A stretch of DNA of 18,466 bases from Dictyocoela muelleri. Lineage: Eukaryota; Microsporidia. Numbering within the stretch: position 1 is the first letter of the stretch; every line of letters begins with the position of its first letter. Below, in pieces: positions 1 to 9,052 of this stretch. The notes below the pieces were generated by a model. That model had not been told where the DNA came from and made no database searches. It was given only the letters and a program-made list of their open reading frames with translations. The DNA is taken from assembly GCA_016256075.1 (NCBI GenBank), contig SDVU01000183.1, forward strand, positions 1 through 18,466, given 5' to 3'. Made by a program: the position numbers and the translations under genes.

Positions 1-211
1 AAATGAATAATATTGTTTTTGTTTTTTTATTCAACCTTATTTTAAAAAATTTGAAAATTTTTTTAAAACATTTTTTTTTTCAAAACGCTTATTTTTCATG
101 GAATCTTGACCTTCGTTATGCTATGTGACATATTATCTGAAACAAAGAAAGAAAGTCTAAGGTCCAAGTTTGGTCTAAACATCTAGTTGCAACATTGATG
201 AACTCTGCATG

Positions 212-215
<4 letters not shown>

Positions 216-247
<32 letters not shown>
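216..247. repeat. (AT)n microsatellite
   Basis: An uninterrupted run of about 16 AT units. Such runs are TA-rich targets for Tc1/mariner-like transposons, but no insertion is seen here. Confidence 0.95.
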
Positions 248-249
<2 letters not shown>

Positions 250-796
250 CGGTGCAAAGTACCCAACTACTTCCACAATAATAAACTCTACAAACTATTT
301 CTCCCCTCTTTTAATCATAAAACCTTGCTTAAATATATAAACATCCAAATTATTATTTTTTAACATGGTAATCAAAAAATAATAGAACTTATATTTCTGA
401 ATTTAACAGTCTGATTTTTTTCTATATCTGTATGTATGAAATAATATACTCTAAACTTTAAAAGTATTTTTTATAATTTTTATTATACTATGTTATATAA
501 AATAGGATAACTAACTACTCATAAAATTTTTATTATTATAAATTGAAAATTCTATAAATATAGTTTATATTATTTTACAGATCTTTCAAATTTGAGAAAA
601 ATACATGTATAAATTTGCTATGTTATATTTATATTGTTATCATATTTTATTTCTACTACTTTTACATAGTCACTTATATATTTATGGTTTCAATATAAAA
701 TTTTAGAAATTTATAAAATTTTGTTCATAAAAAATAATACAATCGAATTTTTATTATTGTATGTACAAGGTTATATATATTCTATAAAAACAGTAA

Positions 797-837
797 ACAA
801 TAGATCCGACTAACATCGCAAATCTTCGGTCTATTGT
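797..837. repeat. Small hairpin
   Basis: ACAATAGATCCGA (797-809) pairs with TTCGGTCTATTGT (825-837), leaving a loop of about 15 bases and one bulge. It is flanked by AT-rich DNA, and no T-run or gene gives it a role. It may be a leftover of a small MITE. Confidence 0.45.
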
Positions 838-2138
838 GTAGAAAAAAGCCAAAACCCCGACTTTTTATACTCACAATCTAATCATATAAATAAAAAAGTG
901 AGCTCAAATGTCAATTTCATTAAAAAAAATCTAATAAATGAAAAAAAAATACAACCGGAATCACTGACTAAAAAATGAATTACTGCTCCCGGAATTGATT
1001 AATATGTTTGATACCATTTTATCGATCATATTCTTATTTCATCTTATATGATTTAATGTTATTTGATATGCGAATCATAAGGGTGTGTTTCTATTGCTTT
1101 TCCGAATTTAATACCGTATATTCACATCCAGCTCGTCTAATATACGACTACCTATAAATAACATATCAAATGTTTTATTTTTTTTTATCGGATGTTTTAG
1201 AACATTAAAACTTACATACACTTTTTATTTTTAACGCATGAAAAATATTTTGTTATTAGATTTTGTAGAGAATAGTATAGATGAAAAATACTATTGTTTT
1301 TCAAAAAAAAAACAAATTATCACAGCTGTGATGTTAATTATTGCATATGATAATAGAGACTGGGAATAGCTATTTATTTGCAAAAAAAACCAATAATAAA
1401 AATTATAATTGAGACAATATAAAACTTATAAACAATAAAACATTTTGATATAATTAGAATAGCGAGATTATATTTATCGATCATATATTTTACAATCAAT
1501 AAGGTAGCGTTTTTTATGCCCTTTTTACAAAATTCAACATCTTTTCTGTTATTGTATATTATATAGTTCTTTTTTTTCGAATAAAAAAAAGGTATATCAT
1601 TATTTAAATTATATTTTAAATTGACTTAAAACCTGGCTCTATTTTATCTCATACAATATTTCTTTGATTGTATCAATAGAGCTATAATAATTAGGTAATT
1701 TATATTTAGAAAAATATTTAAATAAAGTGTATTAATTCGTGAATATTATCTTAGATAATATTGCCTATTACAACCCTTTCCTTTAACAAATCGATTATGT
1801 GTATTCAATACGAGCTAAAAGTATTATCTCTTATTTCTTTTATAGAATTTTTGTTTTTATAAGAGGCTCAGATTTGATTTTTTTCTCTAAATGATTAACT
1901 TTAATTTATTATTGACACTGAAGCACTTAATATAAAAAATAACATCGTTATCTTTTAATTTATTACAAAGATAAATGGGGCAAAAATAATTAATAAAATT
2001 GATTCAAATTGTAATAAATTGTAGCCAGCCAATATAACGAAGCGCGGTTAAAGCTAAATTTTTATTTTACAAAATAATGTCGGCAGAGAGACTCTAAACT
2101 TTAGTCCAAGTTATATTATTAGTAAAAAAGAATATATA

Positions 2139-2405
2139 CACTATGAAAACTAAAAATAATATTAAAATAATATTAAATTGTTATAATAGGTTTTCTTGTA
2201 TATTATAAATATCTAACACCAATAAAAATAATTTATACATTTTTTTACAATAACTTAAATAATTTTAGTATTGCATTAAAAATTGTCTTTTCTATTTAAT
2301 AATAGTCATTGTGTATTAATTATTTATTGTAAATTTACAAAAATTCAATGAATCATTTTAGAGAAATTTGTAATATTATAATATTTAATTTTAGTTTTCA
2401 TAGTG
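2139..2405. mobile_element. 267 bp MITE with TA target duplication (Tc1/mariner-like)
   Basis: The two ends carry the same 17 bp inverted repeat, CACTATGAAAACTAAAA, and the similarity continues weakly inward for another 20 or so bases. The element is directly flanked by TA on both sides (2137-2138 and 2406-2407), the target duplication of Tc1/mariner/pogo elements. It has no coding capacity. The superfamily call rests only on the TA duplication and the size. In TA-rich DNA the TA itself is weak evidence; the exact terminal repeat is stronger. Confidence 0.75.
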
Positions 2406-2568
2406 TAGATTTGTGTATAATAACTGGTTTATACTTGCCTTACGAACCCTTCTTCGAATATATGCATCGTAAACTACGCAATATGGCAATATAAATGTAA
2501 AATAAAATTTTCTTTATACAGCCTTTATACGAGTAAAAAAATAGAATTTAATATAAGCCAATATTACT

Positions 2569-2576
2569 GACTTTAG
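2569..2576. repeat. Left target-site duplication of element X
   Basis: GACTTTAG, repeated exactly at 3171-3178 on the other side of the insertion. Confidence 0.85.
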
Positions 2577-2581
2577 GGGTC

Positions 2582-2639
2582 TTCTATCGAAAGATGACTA
2601 ATTATTTTTTAATAAATAATTGGGCATCTTTCGATAGAA
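2582..2639. repeat. Hairpin at the left end of element X
   Basis: TTCTATCGAAAGATG (2582-2596) is followed by its exact reverse complement at 2625-2639, and the loop is itself nearly self-complementary. The left end of X thus carries its terminal repeat twice, in opposite orientations. The right end at 3170 shows only one copy. The same type of hairpin end is present in the Merlin element at 4824. Confidence 0.85.
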
Positions 2640-2727
2640 AAGCAAAAAAAAAAAGATTTTTGAATAAAAATAACACATGACTATAAAAATATTAATGTTA
2701 TTTTTATTGAAATCGATAAATTATAAG

Positions 2728-3029
2728 TTTTAATTTTCCTTATACACCCTCTAAAAAAATATCGTAAACTGCAGAATATGGCTTTAGCAAAATATTTTTT
2801 TATAGTATTATATACATATTGTAAAAATAAGTTTTTTATATAATAAAATATTACAAAGTTTTGTAAATTTCAGGCAAAATCTAAAATTTACCAAATTAGG
2901 TAATATCTGCTTATATTAAAAACATTATTTTAGAATACGTATATAAGACTATAAAAAATTCCTTTGCTACAGCCATATTGCGTTGTTTACGATTTTTTTC
3001 AGAAAGGTGTCTTAGGGTAGTAGAAACAA
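2728..3029. mobile_element. Family A MITE, copy 2, inserted in element X
   Basis: Inverted arms of about 130-150 bp carry the family A core: ACACCCTCT, ATCGTAAACTGC, AATATGGCTTTAGCAAA on the left, with the reverse-complement counterparts ending near 3010. The 10-mer AAATTATAAG directly flanks the element at 2718-2727 and 3030-3039. Depending on the exact ends this gives a 9 or 10 bp target duplication, which together with the long arms points to a Mutator-like (MULE) MITE. It is non-coding. It must be younger than element X and copy 1. Confidence 0.82.
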
Positions 3030-3170
3030 AAATTATAAGGGTAATTTTATTAAAATAAATTTTTTTTATATAAAATTTTCAAATTTATTTAAAATTATTT
3101 TTATTTTTTTAAAAAATATTATTGTCCGAGGTAGCTACCTTTGAGTTGGGCATCTTTTGATAGAAGACCC

Positions 3171-3178
3171 GACTTTAG
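3171..3178. repeat. Right target-site duplication of element X
   Basis: GACTTTAG, identical to 2569-2576. The family A sequence resumes directly after it. Confidence 0.85.
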
Positions 3179-3347
3179 TGTATTTTAAACAAAAACTTAA
3201 ATTTACTAAATTCGGTAATATCGGCGTTATTGAAATTTTTTTACCCCATTATATTGATAATATAAAGATAATCTTATTTTACATTTCTAATGCCATATTT
3301 GGTAGTTTACGATGAATATTTTAGAGGTGGGTGTGTAAGATAGAACC

Positions 3348-3680
3348 CTTATCTACTAAACTTAATGCATTTATTACAGTATAATTATGACATTGACCAA
3401 TATAGAATTAACGAAGGATAATAAAAAAAAGTTTAAAAAGACTTTTTAAAACTTATAATAAATATAAGAAGCATTATACGAATATAAAATAAATAAATTG
3501 AGATTTCCGAAAAATCAAGTATTTTCTTGATTTTGTTAAATTACTTAATTTAGAACATATAATATACCGAAGAATTATTTTAGTGTTATGAAGCCTTTTT
3601 AACCATTTTATTATTTTTGTTTATTCAATATATCTATATTTATAATTTTACTGTATAAATGTCAGATGTTAAATATATAA
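3348..3680. other. AT-rich spacer with one hairpin
   Basis: No gene or transposon end is seen. The only structure is a 9 bp stem, AAAATCAAG / CTTGATTTT (3511-3519 and 3526-3534), with a 6-base loop. Confidence 0.6.
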
Positions 3681-3929
3681 GAGTTCTTCCATACGCACCC
3701 TATTCTGGAAAAACCAATCGTAAACTACGCAAATGGCATAAGCAAGGTATAAATAAAGTATTATTTTTACCTTATTCTATACAGTTGTAAAAGATCGGAT
3801 TTAATAAAAGCCAATATTACCGAAGTTAGTTTATTTTAGGCTTCGTGTAAAATTTACTAAAATCGATTGAATCTCCTTATAATTATCACTGATTTTTTAA
3901 CTGTATAGAATATAATATAATTATTATTA
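3681..3929. mobile_element. Family A MITE, copy 3, right end missing
   Basis: The left arm is complete (GAGTTCTTCCATACGCACCC, then ATCGTAAACTACG and AAATGGCATAAGCAAGG). The right arm is recognisable by the reverse complement of TATTCTATACAGTT (about 3897-3912) but stops near 3929, where element B begins. The outer 100 or so bases of the right arm, including the ATCGTAAAC motif, are absent, and they do not reappear after B. B therefore replaced or accompanied a deletion rather than simply splitting the copy. Confidence 0.75.
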
Positions 3930-4221
3930 GTACTACACCGGTCTACACCCTCAAAATTTTTTGTTAGAAAATTCCTAAATATTACAAATATTAGTTATTT
4001 TAAGAGATAAATTCGTAAATGTATGTATTTTTATCTAATCGTTGTAATACTCTAAATTAGATTGATTTGGCGAAGCGAAAGAAATCTAATTTAGATAAGA
4101 TAAAACGATTACGATAAAAATACATACATTTACGAATTTATCTCTTAAAATAACTAATATTTGTATATATTTAACAATTTTCCAACAAAAAATTTTGAGG
4201 GTTTTGACTGGTTTATTATTA
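3928..4221. mobile_element. Element B: near-perfect palindromic MITE
   Basis: The core (3947-4202) consists of two arms of about 120 bp starting ACCCTCAAAATTTTTTGTT on both strands. The similarity extends outward into CACCGGTCTAC / GACTGG, so the true ends are near 3928 and 4221. The arms meet around 4070 at a short GC-containing apex, GGCGAAGCG. TTATTATTA is repeated at 3921-3929 and 4213-4221 and could be a 9 bp target duplication, but it is low complexity. Non-coding. Long arms and a possible 9 bp duplication would again fit a Mutator-like element. Confidence 0.8.
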
Positions 4222-4240
4222 AACATCTATTTAAAAAAAA

Positions 4241-4270
4241 TGAAAATGAAAATGAAAATGAAAATGAAAA
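4241..4270. repeat. (TGAAAA)5 microsatellite
   Basis: Five tandem copies of TGAAAA followed by an A run. Confidence 0.95.
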
Positions 4271-4566
4271 AAAAAAATTAATTATTTATTAAATATTATT
4301 CTTGTATAATCCGACAACTCGATACTCATGTTATTCCAAAAAAAAACATAAATTTGATAAATGATCATCAATGCTATCTATCTTTATTTTGTAAGAATAA
4401 TCTTTTATCTTTTTTAGATGCATCAAAACATATTCAATTTTCTGAGTATTGGCCTAGAAATTTGATCTACAAAGTTTTTTTTTGTCGCAAACATTATTTT
4501 TAAAGTAACCAAACTGCTCCAAAGAATTATAGGCGCTATATTTATTTGACATTATATACAATCAAC

Positions 4567-4719
4567 CTATAATTTATTTGATTTTATAATTGGGACTAAT
4601 GTTTTGGCCCCTTGATTTATTTTTTCTAAAAATAACCATATTACTTTAAATTCAGTATCCAAAAATCTAAATTGGTTTACTATATCTTCTAATTCATTAG
4701 TTTCATAGCCTAAGCTCAT
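4567..4719 (-). pseudogene. Small unidentified reading frame, possible coding relic
   Basis: On the minus strand ATG at 4719 opens 50 codons ending in TAG at 4567. The product is hydrophilic and mixed in composition (MSLGYETNELEDIVNQF..., later FLEKINQGAK), unlike the poly-Lys/Asn/Ile/Phe translations typical of this AT-rich DNA. The same frame continues past the stop down to about 4430 with only a few stops and again a protein-like composition (IILWSSLVTLK, FVDQISRPILRK). No family is recognised, and no promoter or neighbour suggests a role. It lies between element B and the Merlin element. At this base composition a frame of this length can arise by chance, so it may be no gene at all. Confidence 0.25.
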
Positions 4720-4823
4720 ATCAATTTATATTTCGTTAAAAGATTCTACCATTTTTTTGGATTATCATTTATGATGTTTTATATTTTTCATTTAAATAGA
4801 TTAAAGAGTGTGATATAGTCAAT

Positions 4824-4891
4824 CATGTAAAATATCTGACGCCAAGGGCATTAGTGAAATATCTGTCGCTAAGTGACAGATGTCTTACATG
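4824..4891. repeat. Merlin end 1: hairpin with repeated terminal units
   Basis: CATGTAAAATATCTG (4824-4838) pairs with CAGATGTCTTACATG (4877-4891). Inside, ATCTGTC (4861-4867) pairs with GACAGAT (4875-4881). Two direct units (GTAAAATATCTGACGCC and GTGAAATATCTGTCGCT) precede the inverted one. Confidence 0.85.
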
Positions 4892-4895
4892 ATGC

Positions 4896-5010
4896 AAAAA
4901 AAAATAAAAATTAATAAAAATTAATAAAATAAAAAAAACAAATAAATAAAAAAAAAATATAAATAAAAAAGAAGAATAAATAAATAAATAAATAAAAAAA
5001 TAAAATAAAA
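4896..5010. repeat. A-rich low-complexity tract with (AAAT)n
   Basis: Almost pure A with interspersed T, including several AAAT units at about 4975-4995. It lies just inside the transposon end, downstream of the transposase stop. Confidence 0.9.
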
Positions 5011-5064
5011 GTGTTTTTATCAATCATATATAACTAGAAGTTTTAGAAGATTTTTAAATTGTGT

Positions 5065-5915
5065 GTTAACGCATCTTTATTTAAACATGAATTAATCAGG
5101 ATAAGATTGAATCTGGCAAGCCCTTAATCCTTTCATTGTTTTTATTTAATCATTTTTTCGTTCCATTAAGACTCGACATGTTGTGTATGGACACCGGTAT
5201 CAGGATATACAAAGTTATATCTATGATTGACAGACGCATGTGGAAATCCCGTTTTCGAATATTTATCTGTAGCTCCCACATATCAGAATGTATAGACATT
5301 CCTGCTAGACATATTTCTTATATTTTTAGGAGAAGTGACAGGCTGATCTGCCTTCTACCACTCACATTAACCTAATGAGGTGTTGTACTAATGTCGTCAA
5401 TTGCGAATACCCAAACCTGTTGCTCGGAGACAGGCCTCTACGTATCTTACTTTATGTACGAATACAGACTATCTACCTGACAAATTATTCCTGGACCACC
5501 CAATCTAATTGGGTTTTTTGCTAAGAATTCAGATACTTTAGAACAAAAAACTTATAAATAGCGATTAAAAAAGGGCGTTAAACTAAATAATCTTTACACA
5601 CATCTTTGATGTTTTTTGATGAGGCCCAACAATAAATATGAAGAAATATACTAGATAATGGTTTTCTAAACTCAATAAACCTTGATATAAGACGTATTGA
5701 CAGTGAATTTTCCTTGTTTCCCCATTATTAATTGCTACAATACTACCTATATTTGTCCATGTGAGATTCTAACTTTTGTTCTTCCATATATATACCACAA
5801 GTCTAACATGGTTAATAAGATGCCTCAATGCCTAGAATTCTCATGTTTAAAATTACGTTGTATATCGATGCTTATACATTTTAATACGACCGATTCAAAA
5901 ACTCTCTCTTGCCAT
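5065..5915 (-). pseudogene. Merlin (ISXO2/IS1595-like) transposase, inactive
   Basis: DDE transposase that would cut and paste the surrounding 4824-6074 element. Reading the minus strand, recognisable blocks occur in the family's order but in more than one frame. An N-terminal part has SIRLISRFIEFRKPLS and HIYCWASSKNIKDVCKDYLV. GGPGIICQVD follows, with the first acidic residue at 5471-5473. Then comes SEQQVWVFAIDD, then CLAGMSIHSDMW with the second D at 5282-5284. NHRYNFVYPDTGVHTQ then leads to HVES with the Glu at 5172-5174. The C-terminal tail has MKGL and SYPD-FMFK, matching the family's SYLDEFMWRER. Spacing D to E is about 37 residues, as expected. The three catalytic residues survive, but there are several frame changes and stops (for example TAA at 5166-5168 between ES and WNEK). 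Length, about 280 codons, suits a full-length gene. The ATG at 5915 is only a candidate start. Open frames on the opposite strand here are shadows. Confidence 0.92.
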
Positions 5916-5976
5916 TATGTATTTTTTTATTTTTTTATTAAATCATTATGTAATGAATCTGTCGACAAAAATGCAA

Positions 5977-6074
5977 CATGTAAAATATCAGTCGCTAAAT
6001 AGTATAAAGTAAAATATATGTGGCCATTTTGCGTCAAGTGGAACATCTGTCGCTCACGACAGATATTTTACACG
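5977..6074. repeat. Merlin end 2: hairpin with repeated terminal units
   Basis: CATGTAAAATATCAGTCGC (from 5977) and a second, diverged GTAAAATATATGTGGCC unit are followed by the inverted unit ending at 6074. ATCTGTCG (6045-6052) and CGACAGAT (6057-6064) form a perfect 8 bp stem with a 4-base loop. The block mirrors end 1. Confidence 0.85.
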
Positions 6075-6159
6075 ATCCGAATTTTTTTAGTATATTTTAA
6101 AAACATAAATTATCTTTATGATAAGCTATAAACATATTAGGTATACTATGAAAAGCTTT

Positions 6160-6492
6160 GTTCAAACCTTCCTTACCCCCCCTCCTGCTTCTCTAAAAAA
6201 ATTATACAAACTACTAAATATGGCATTAGCAAGATAAATAAAATTTTCTTTATATCTTCGTCTATACACATTCAAAAAATCAGTTTTAAATATATGTCGA
6301 TATTACAAAATTATTCAATTTTTGGCATTTCTTAAATTTACTAAATTCATCAATATCGGCATATATTTAAAACTGATTTTTTGTAGTGTATAGAATAAGA
6401 TCCGGGAAAATTTTATATTCTATCTTGCTAATGCCATATTTATAGTTTGCAATATTTTTATAGACGATGGGTGCGTAATGAAGGTAAGAACC
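6160..6492. mobile_element. Family A MITE, copy 4 (complete)
   Basis: The 333 bp element has inverted arms of about 150 bp: left GTTCAAACCTTCCTTACCCC, right the reverse complement of GGTTCTTACCTTCATTACGC. The shared core includes AATATGGCATTAGCAAGAT and AAAATCAGTTTTAAATATATG on both strands. The best flanking direct repeat is AAAAGCTTT against AGAAGCTCA (6 of 9), with AAGCT exact at 6153-6157 and 6495-6499. It is non-coding and the most complete of the four family A copies. Confidence 0.85.
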
Positions 6493-6573
6493 AGAAGCTC
6501 AATATTTTCAAATAGAATATTTAGGTATTTTACGATAGCAAGGCAGAGAAATAACTTTATTATAAACAACTGT

Positions 6574-7476
6574 TGCAATATAAGACCCCCCCTTGCATAT
6601 TAATGCCCCATCGAAATAAAATCATATTGATATATTTTTTAAAAAAAGCAATTTTTTAAATTGAAAATTCATTAATACCCTCAGTAAATATTGTTACCCC
6701 TTTAAATTGATACAAAATTATATATCAAATCATTAGTAAAAAATAACAATCAATGCACCTGCCATAACTACCCCCGTAATTTTGTTTTCTTAAAAAAAAT
6801 ATTAAAAATTAAATATATAATACTAAAATAAATATAAAAAATAGAAACCTAACAGGAAGAAAAAATAAAAAATTATAAGAAAATTAAAAAGGCAAAAAAT
6901 AATAAGAAAATAAAAAATACAATAAATAATAAGAAAAATAAAAAGAAAGATAATAAAATAATAAAATATAATGTTAATGAAAAAATAATAAAATAAGAAG
7001 CTGTCAATAAACAGTATTTATTTTTGCGTACATTAAAAAGATTTAGTTATATTCTTTCGTCTATCATCACCATTATTTTTTATTATTTTATTATTTTTCT
7101 TCTTATTTTTCTTATTATTTATTTTATTTTTTATTTTCTTATTATTTTTTACATTTTTCATTTTTCTTATAATTTTTTATTTTTCTTTTTGTTATTTTTA
7201 TTTTTTTTTATATTTATTTTCGTATTATATATTTAATTTTTAATATTTTATTTTTTTAAGAATACAAAATTAGGGGGGTTGTTATGGCAGGTGCTTTGCA
7301 TTTGTAATTTTTTATTACATGATTTGATATGTAATTTTATATCAATTGATAAGGGTAACAATATTTACCGAGGGTATTAATGAATTTTAATTTAAAAAAT
7401 TGAAATTTTTTAAAAAAATATCAAAGTGCTTTTATTTTGATGGGGTATTAATATGCAAGGGGGGTCTTATATTGCA
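6574..7476. mobile_element. Element D: 903 bp palindromic element
   Basis: Two inverted arms of about 400-430 bp are separated by a spacer of roughly 50-100 bp near 7000-7060. The ends read TGCAATATAAGACCCCCC inward from each side. Further in, both arms carry GCATATTAATRCCCCAT, then ATTAATACCCTC, then TATTGTTACCC, and GCACCTGCCATAAC. The inner halves are A-rich on the left and T-rich on the right, so the whole can fold on itself. There is no coding capacity; the open frame at 7024-7236 is a translation of the T-rich arm. A target duplication is not certain (ACAAC occurs close to both ends). I cannot assign the superfamily. Confidence 0.85.
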
Positions 7477-9046
7477 CAACAAAAACACCCATAATTAAAA
7501 TAAAAATTATTCGTTTTTAAATTGACAAATTGTTTATTTCTTTCATAAAAATAAATTTAGAGCGTATTATTTTTATCATGCGTGATTATTGTGCATCTGA
7601 GCAGTAATAACCATAAACAAAAAACTATAAACATAGTTATATAGAACTACATGTCTAATAGGGACATTCCTATCAATAATAAACATAAAATAATAGAAGT
7701 AGAAACTCAAACATTTGTACTATGATATACTAGAAATAATCCACATAAAAGCTTACAAGGTACGCGCGTTTCTACAATCTTAAGTTTCAAAAAAAGTTAA
7801 ATAAATGTAAAATAAAAGTGATATCGATACCCTAATTTTTATAGGAGTTGAATGAGTAACGAGAGTTGAGGCAGCAATAAAATGAAGAGGCAGATTAATG
7901 ATATTTCTACAATAAATTATATAAAATTGCATATATAATATTATAATTATTAGGTAATGACTCGATATACAATAGCTTAATTAAAAAATATAAGATTTGA
8001 ACTTTGAAACAAACATAAGAGGGAAATAAGGCTTGTATAGTTTCTAAAATTGTAAAGAATATCATCAATGCCAAAAAAATATTGATCAATCATAAAGACG
8101 AATACATAGCGAGTGGTAGATTAATTTGTATAAAACATAAAGATATAATTAAATTTTTCTGGCTATATTTATAAATTAGCATACATAAAGAACAGGGTTT
8201 TATTAGAATATAGAATTTATTCTTTTATTAATTATAGAGTAAAAATATCATTGTAGGGGCGAAAAAAAAAATTATATTTATATCGAATAATTCTAAGGTT
8301 TATTATTATATAGGATCTTTTTATAAAATTTTTATTTTTTTTTAAAATTATTACTATTTTTAAGTTAATTTTGTTTTAAGATCTACCTTTGATTCATAAT
8401 TCGATAGATGACAAAAGTTTTTAAGAATATTTGTGTTCAAATTTTCGATCATTAGCCAGTCGTAAGTATTAATATTTTCATGTAGTTTTATTTAGAATTA
8501 TCCTGCATAATAACATTCACTTTATTCAGGTTTACTTCAAATAATATACTCTTGTTCTATTTTTTAAACAGTTTTCCTCTCACGAACATTTTAGGCCTCG
8601 ATAAATTTTACAGTACATTATACGCTCGAGATAGATATTTTACAAAATATTAGAATATAAACCAAATTTTTGAAGAAAAAAATAATATTTAAAATAGATT
8701 ATTTGTTACTTTAAATTTATTAGATCGACTAAAATTTATAAATACTATTACGGAATTAATTTCTACACATTTTTTTTACATATTAACCCTAATTGTTTAT
8801 TTATATTGAACCGACCATAGTTTTTACTTTTCTTCAAACTTATTTCAATAATGGGATATTCTAATGTAGCCTCTCGTCTGCGACATTATCAAATGGAGTC
8901 TATTATTTATCATCTATGATTGCGGCTGAGTTATCTTTAAATAACATGGCAGAATTGATAGCTATCAGAACGGAATAATGTATTTGCTCCCCACATATTT
9001 TAGATTATAGGATATAATGTTTTTTTACGGGCAAATTTTCTTAAGA
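7477..9046. other. AT-rich region without a recognisable gene
   Basis: No transposon end is evident. Two parts have a slightly more protein-like look. On the plus strand about 8029-8173 is stop-free for roughly 48 codons (containing IVKNIINAKKILINHKDEY). On the minus strand about 8480-8640 reads through SRPKMFVRGKLFKK and FEVNLNKVNVIMQDN with stops between. Neither resembles a family I know, and frames of this length are expected by chance here. A minus-strand frame at 7907-8089 is hydrophobic and probably spurious. Confidence 0.5.
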
Positions 9047-9052
9047 TTTTAT

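Larger units (their letters stand above)
1..2136. other. AT-rich region without a recognisable gene
   Basis: No reading frame of convincing length or composition is visible on either strand. The stretch holds homopolymer A and T runs, one (AT)n microsatellite (216-247), one small hairpin (797-837) and scattered short inverted repeats. A motif CCGGAAT occurs twice (near 955 and 992), which is too little to define an element. Old, fully decayed transposon sequence is possible but cannot be shown by eye. Confidence 0.6.
2577..3170. mobile_element. Element X: inverted-repeat MITE with exact 8 bp target duplication, inserted in family A copy 1
   Basis: The terminal inverted repeat is GGGTCTTCTATCGAAAGATG on the left, and the right end reads CATCTTTTGATAGAAGACCC. 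The 8-mer GACTTTAG lies directly outside both ends (2569-2576 and 3171-3178), which is a clean target duplication. X itself is split by a family A copy at 2728-3029; without that insert X is about 290 bp. An 8 bp duplication is typical of hAT, P and Merlin families. The ends do not begin with CAG, so hAT is less likely, and I cannot name the superfamily. A palindrome AGGTAGCTACCT sits near the right end (3130-3141). Confidence 0.85.
2426..3347. mobile_element. Family A MITE, copy 1 (split by another element)
   Basis: The left arm (2426-2576) and right arm (3179-3347) are inverted copies. Reading inward both give a start near CTTACGMACCC, then ATCGTAAACTACG/C, then a form of ATATGGCA, then an AAATAAAATTTTCTTTATA-like block and GCCAATATTAC. 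Without the 594 bp insertion at 2577-3170 and its extra 8 bp target copy, the element would be about 320 bp, close to copy 4 (333 bp). It is non-coding. Long inverted arms of about 150 bp, together with the 9-10 bp target repeat on copy 2, suggest a Mutator-like MITE. A 9 bp duplication is not clear here (ATAATAACT against TTATCTACT, 5 of 9). Confidence 0.8.
4824..6074 (-). mobile_element. Merlin-superfamily DNA transposon (1.25 kb), decayed
   Basis: The outer ends are inverted copies: CATGTAAAATATCTG at 4824-4838 and CAGATATTTTACACG at 6060-6074. Between them the minus strand encodes a decayed Merlin (ISXO2/IS1595-like) transposase. Each end is a block of 70-100 bp in which a unit like GTAAAATATCTGTCGC is repeated two or three times in both orientations, so each end can fold into a hairpin. 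Merlin elements usually make 8-9 bp target duplications, but none is clear at these borders, so the true ends could lie a few bases away or the duplication has decayed. The length fits an autonomous Merlin element. Confidence 0.85.

Noticed and set aside
4823-5023. 66-codon minus-strand hydrophobic frame
   Set aside because: It is made of the A-rich tract and the Merlin end repeat read on the minus strand.
5136-5375. 79-codon plus-strand frame
   Set aside because: It lies opposite the catalytic part of the Merlin transposase, whose motifs are clear on the minus strand. The plus frame is its antisense shadow.
5178-5632. TGTTGT...CCAACA as a solo LTR
   Set aside because: No matching 4-6 bp target duplication flanks it, and the interval is explained as the Merlin transposase gene.
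5697-6002. 101-codon plus-strand frame, the longest single frame in the window
   Set aside because: It overlaps the N-terminal half of the minus-strand Merlin transposase and runs into the transposon end repeats, so it is not an independent gene.
7024-7236. 70-codon plus-strand frame rich in Phe, Ile, Leu and Tyr, resembling a membrane protein
   Set aside because: It is a translation of the T-rich arm of palindrome D. The hydrophobicity follows from base composition.
7907-8089. 60-codon minus-strand hydrophobic frame
   Set aside because: Length and Ile/Leu/Phe content are expected by chance in this AT-rich DNA, and no homology is recognised.
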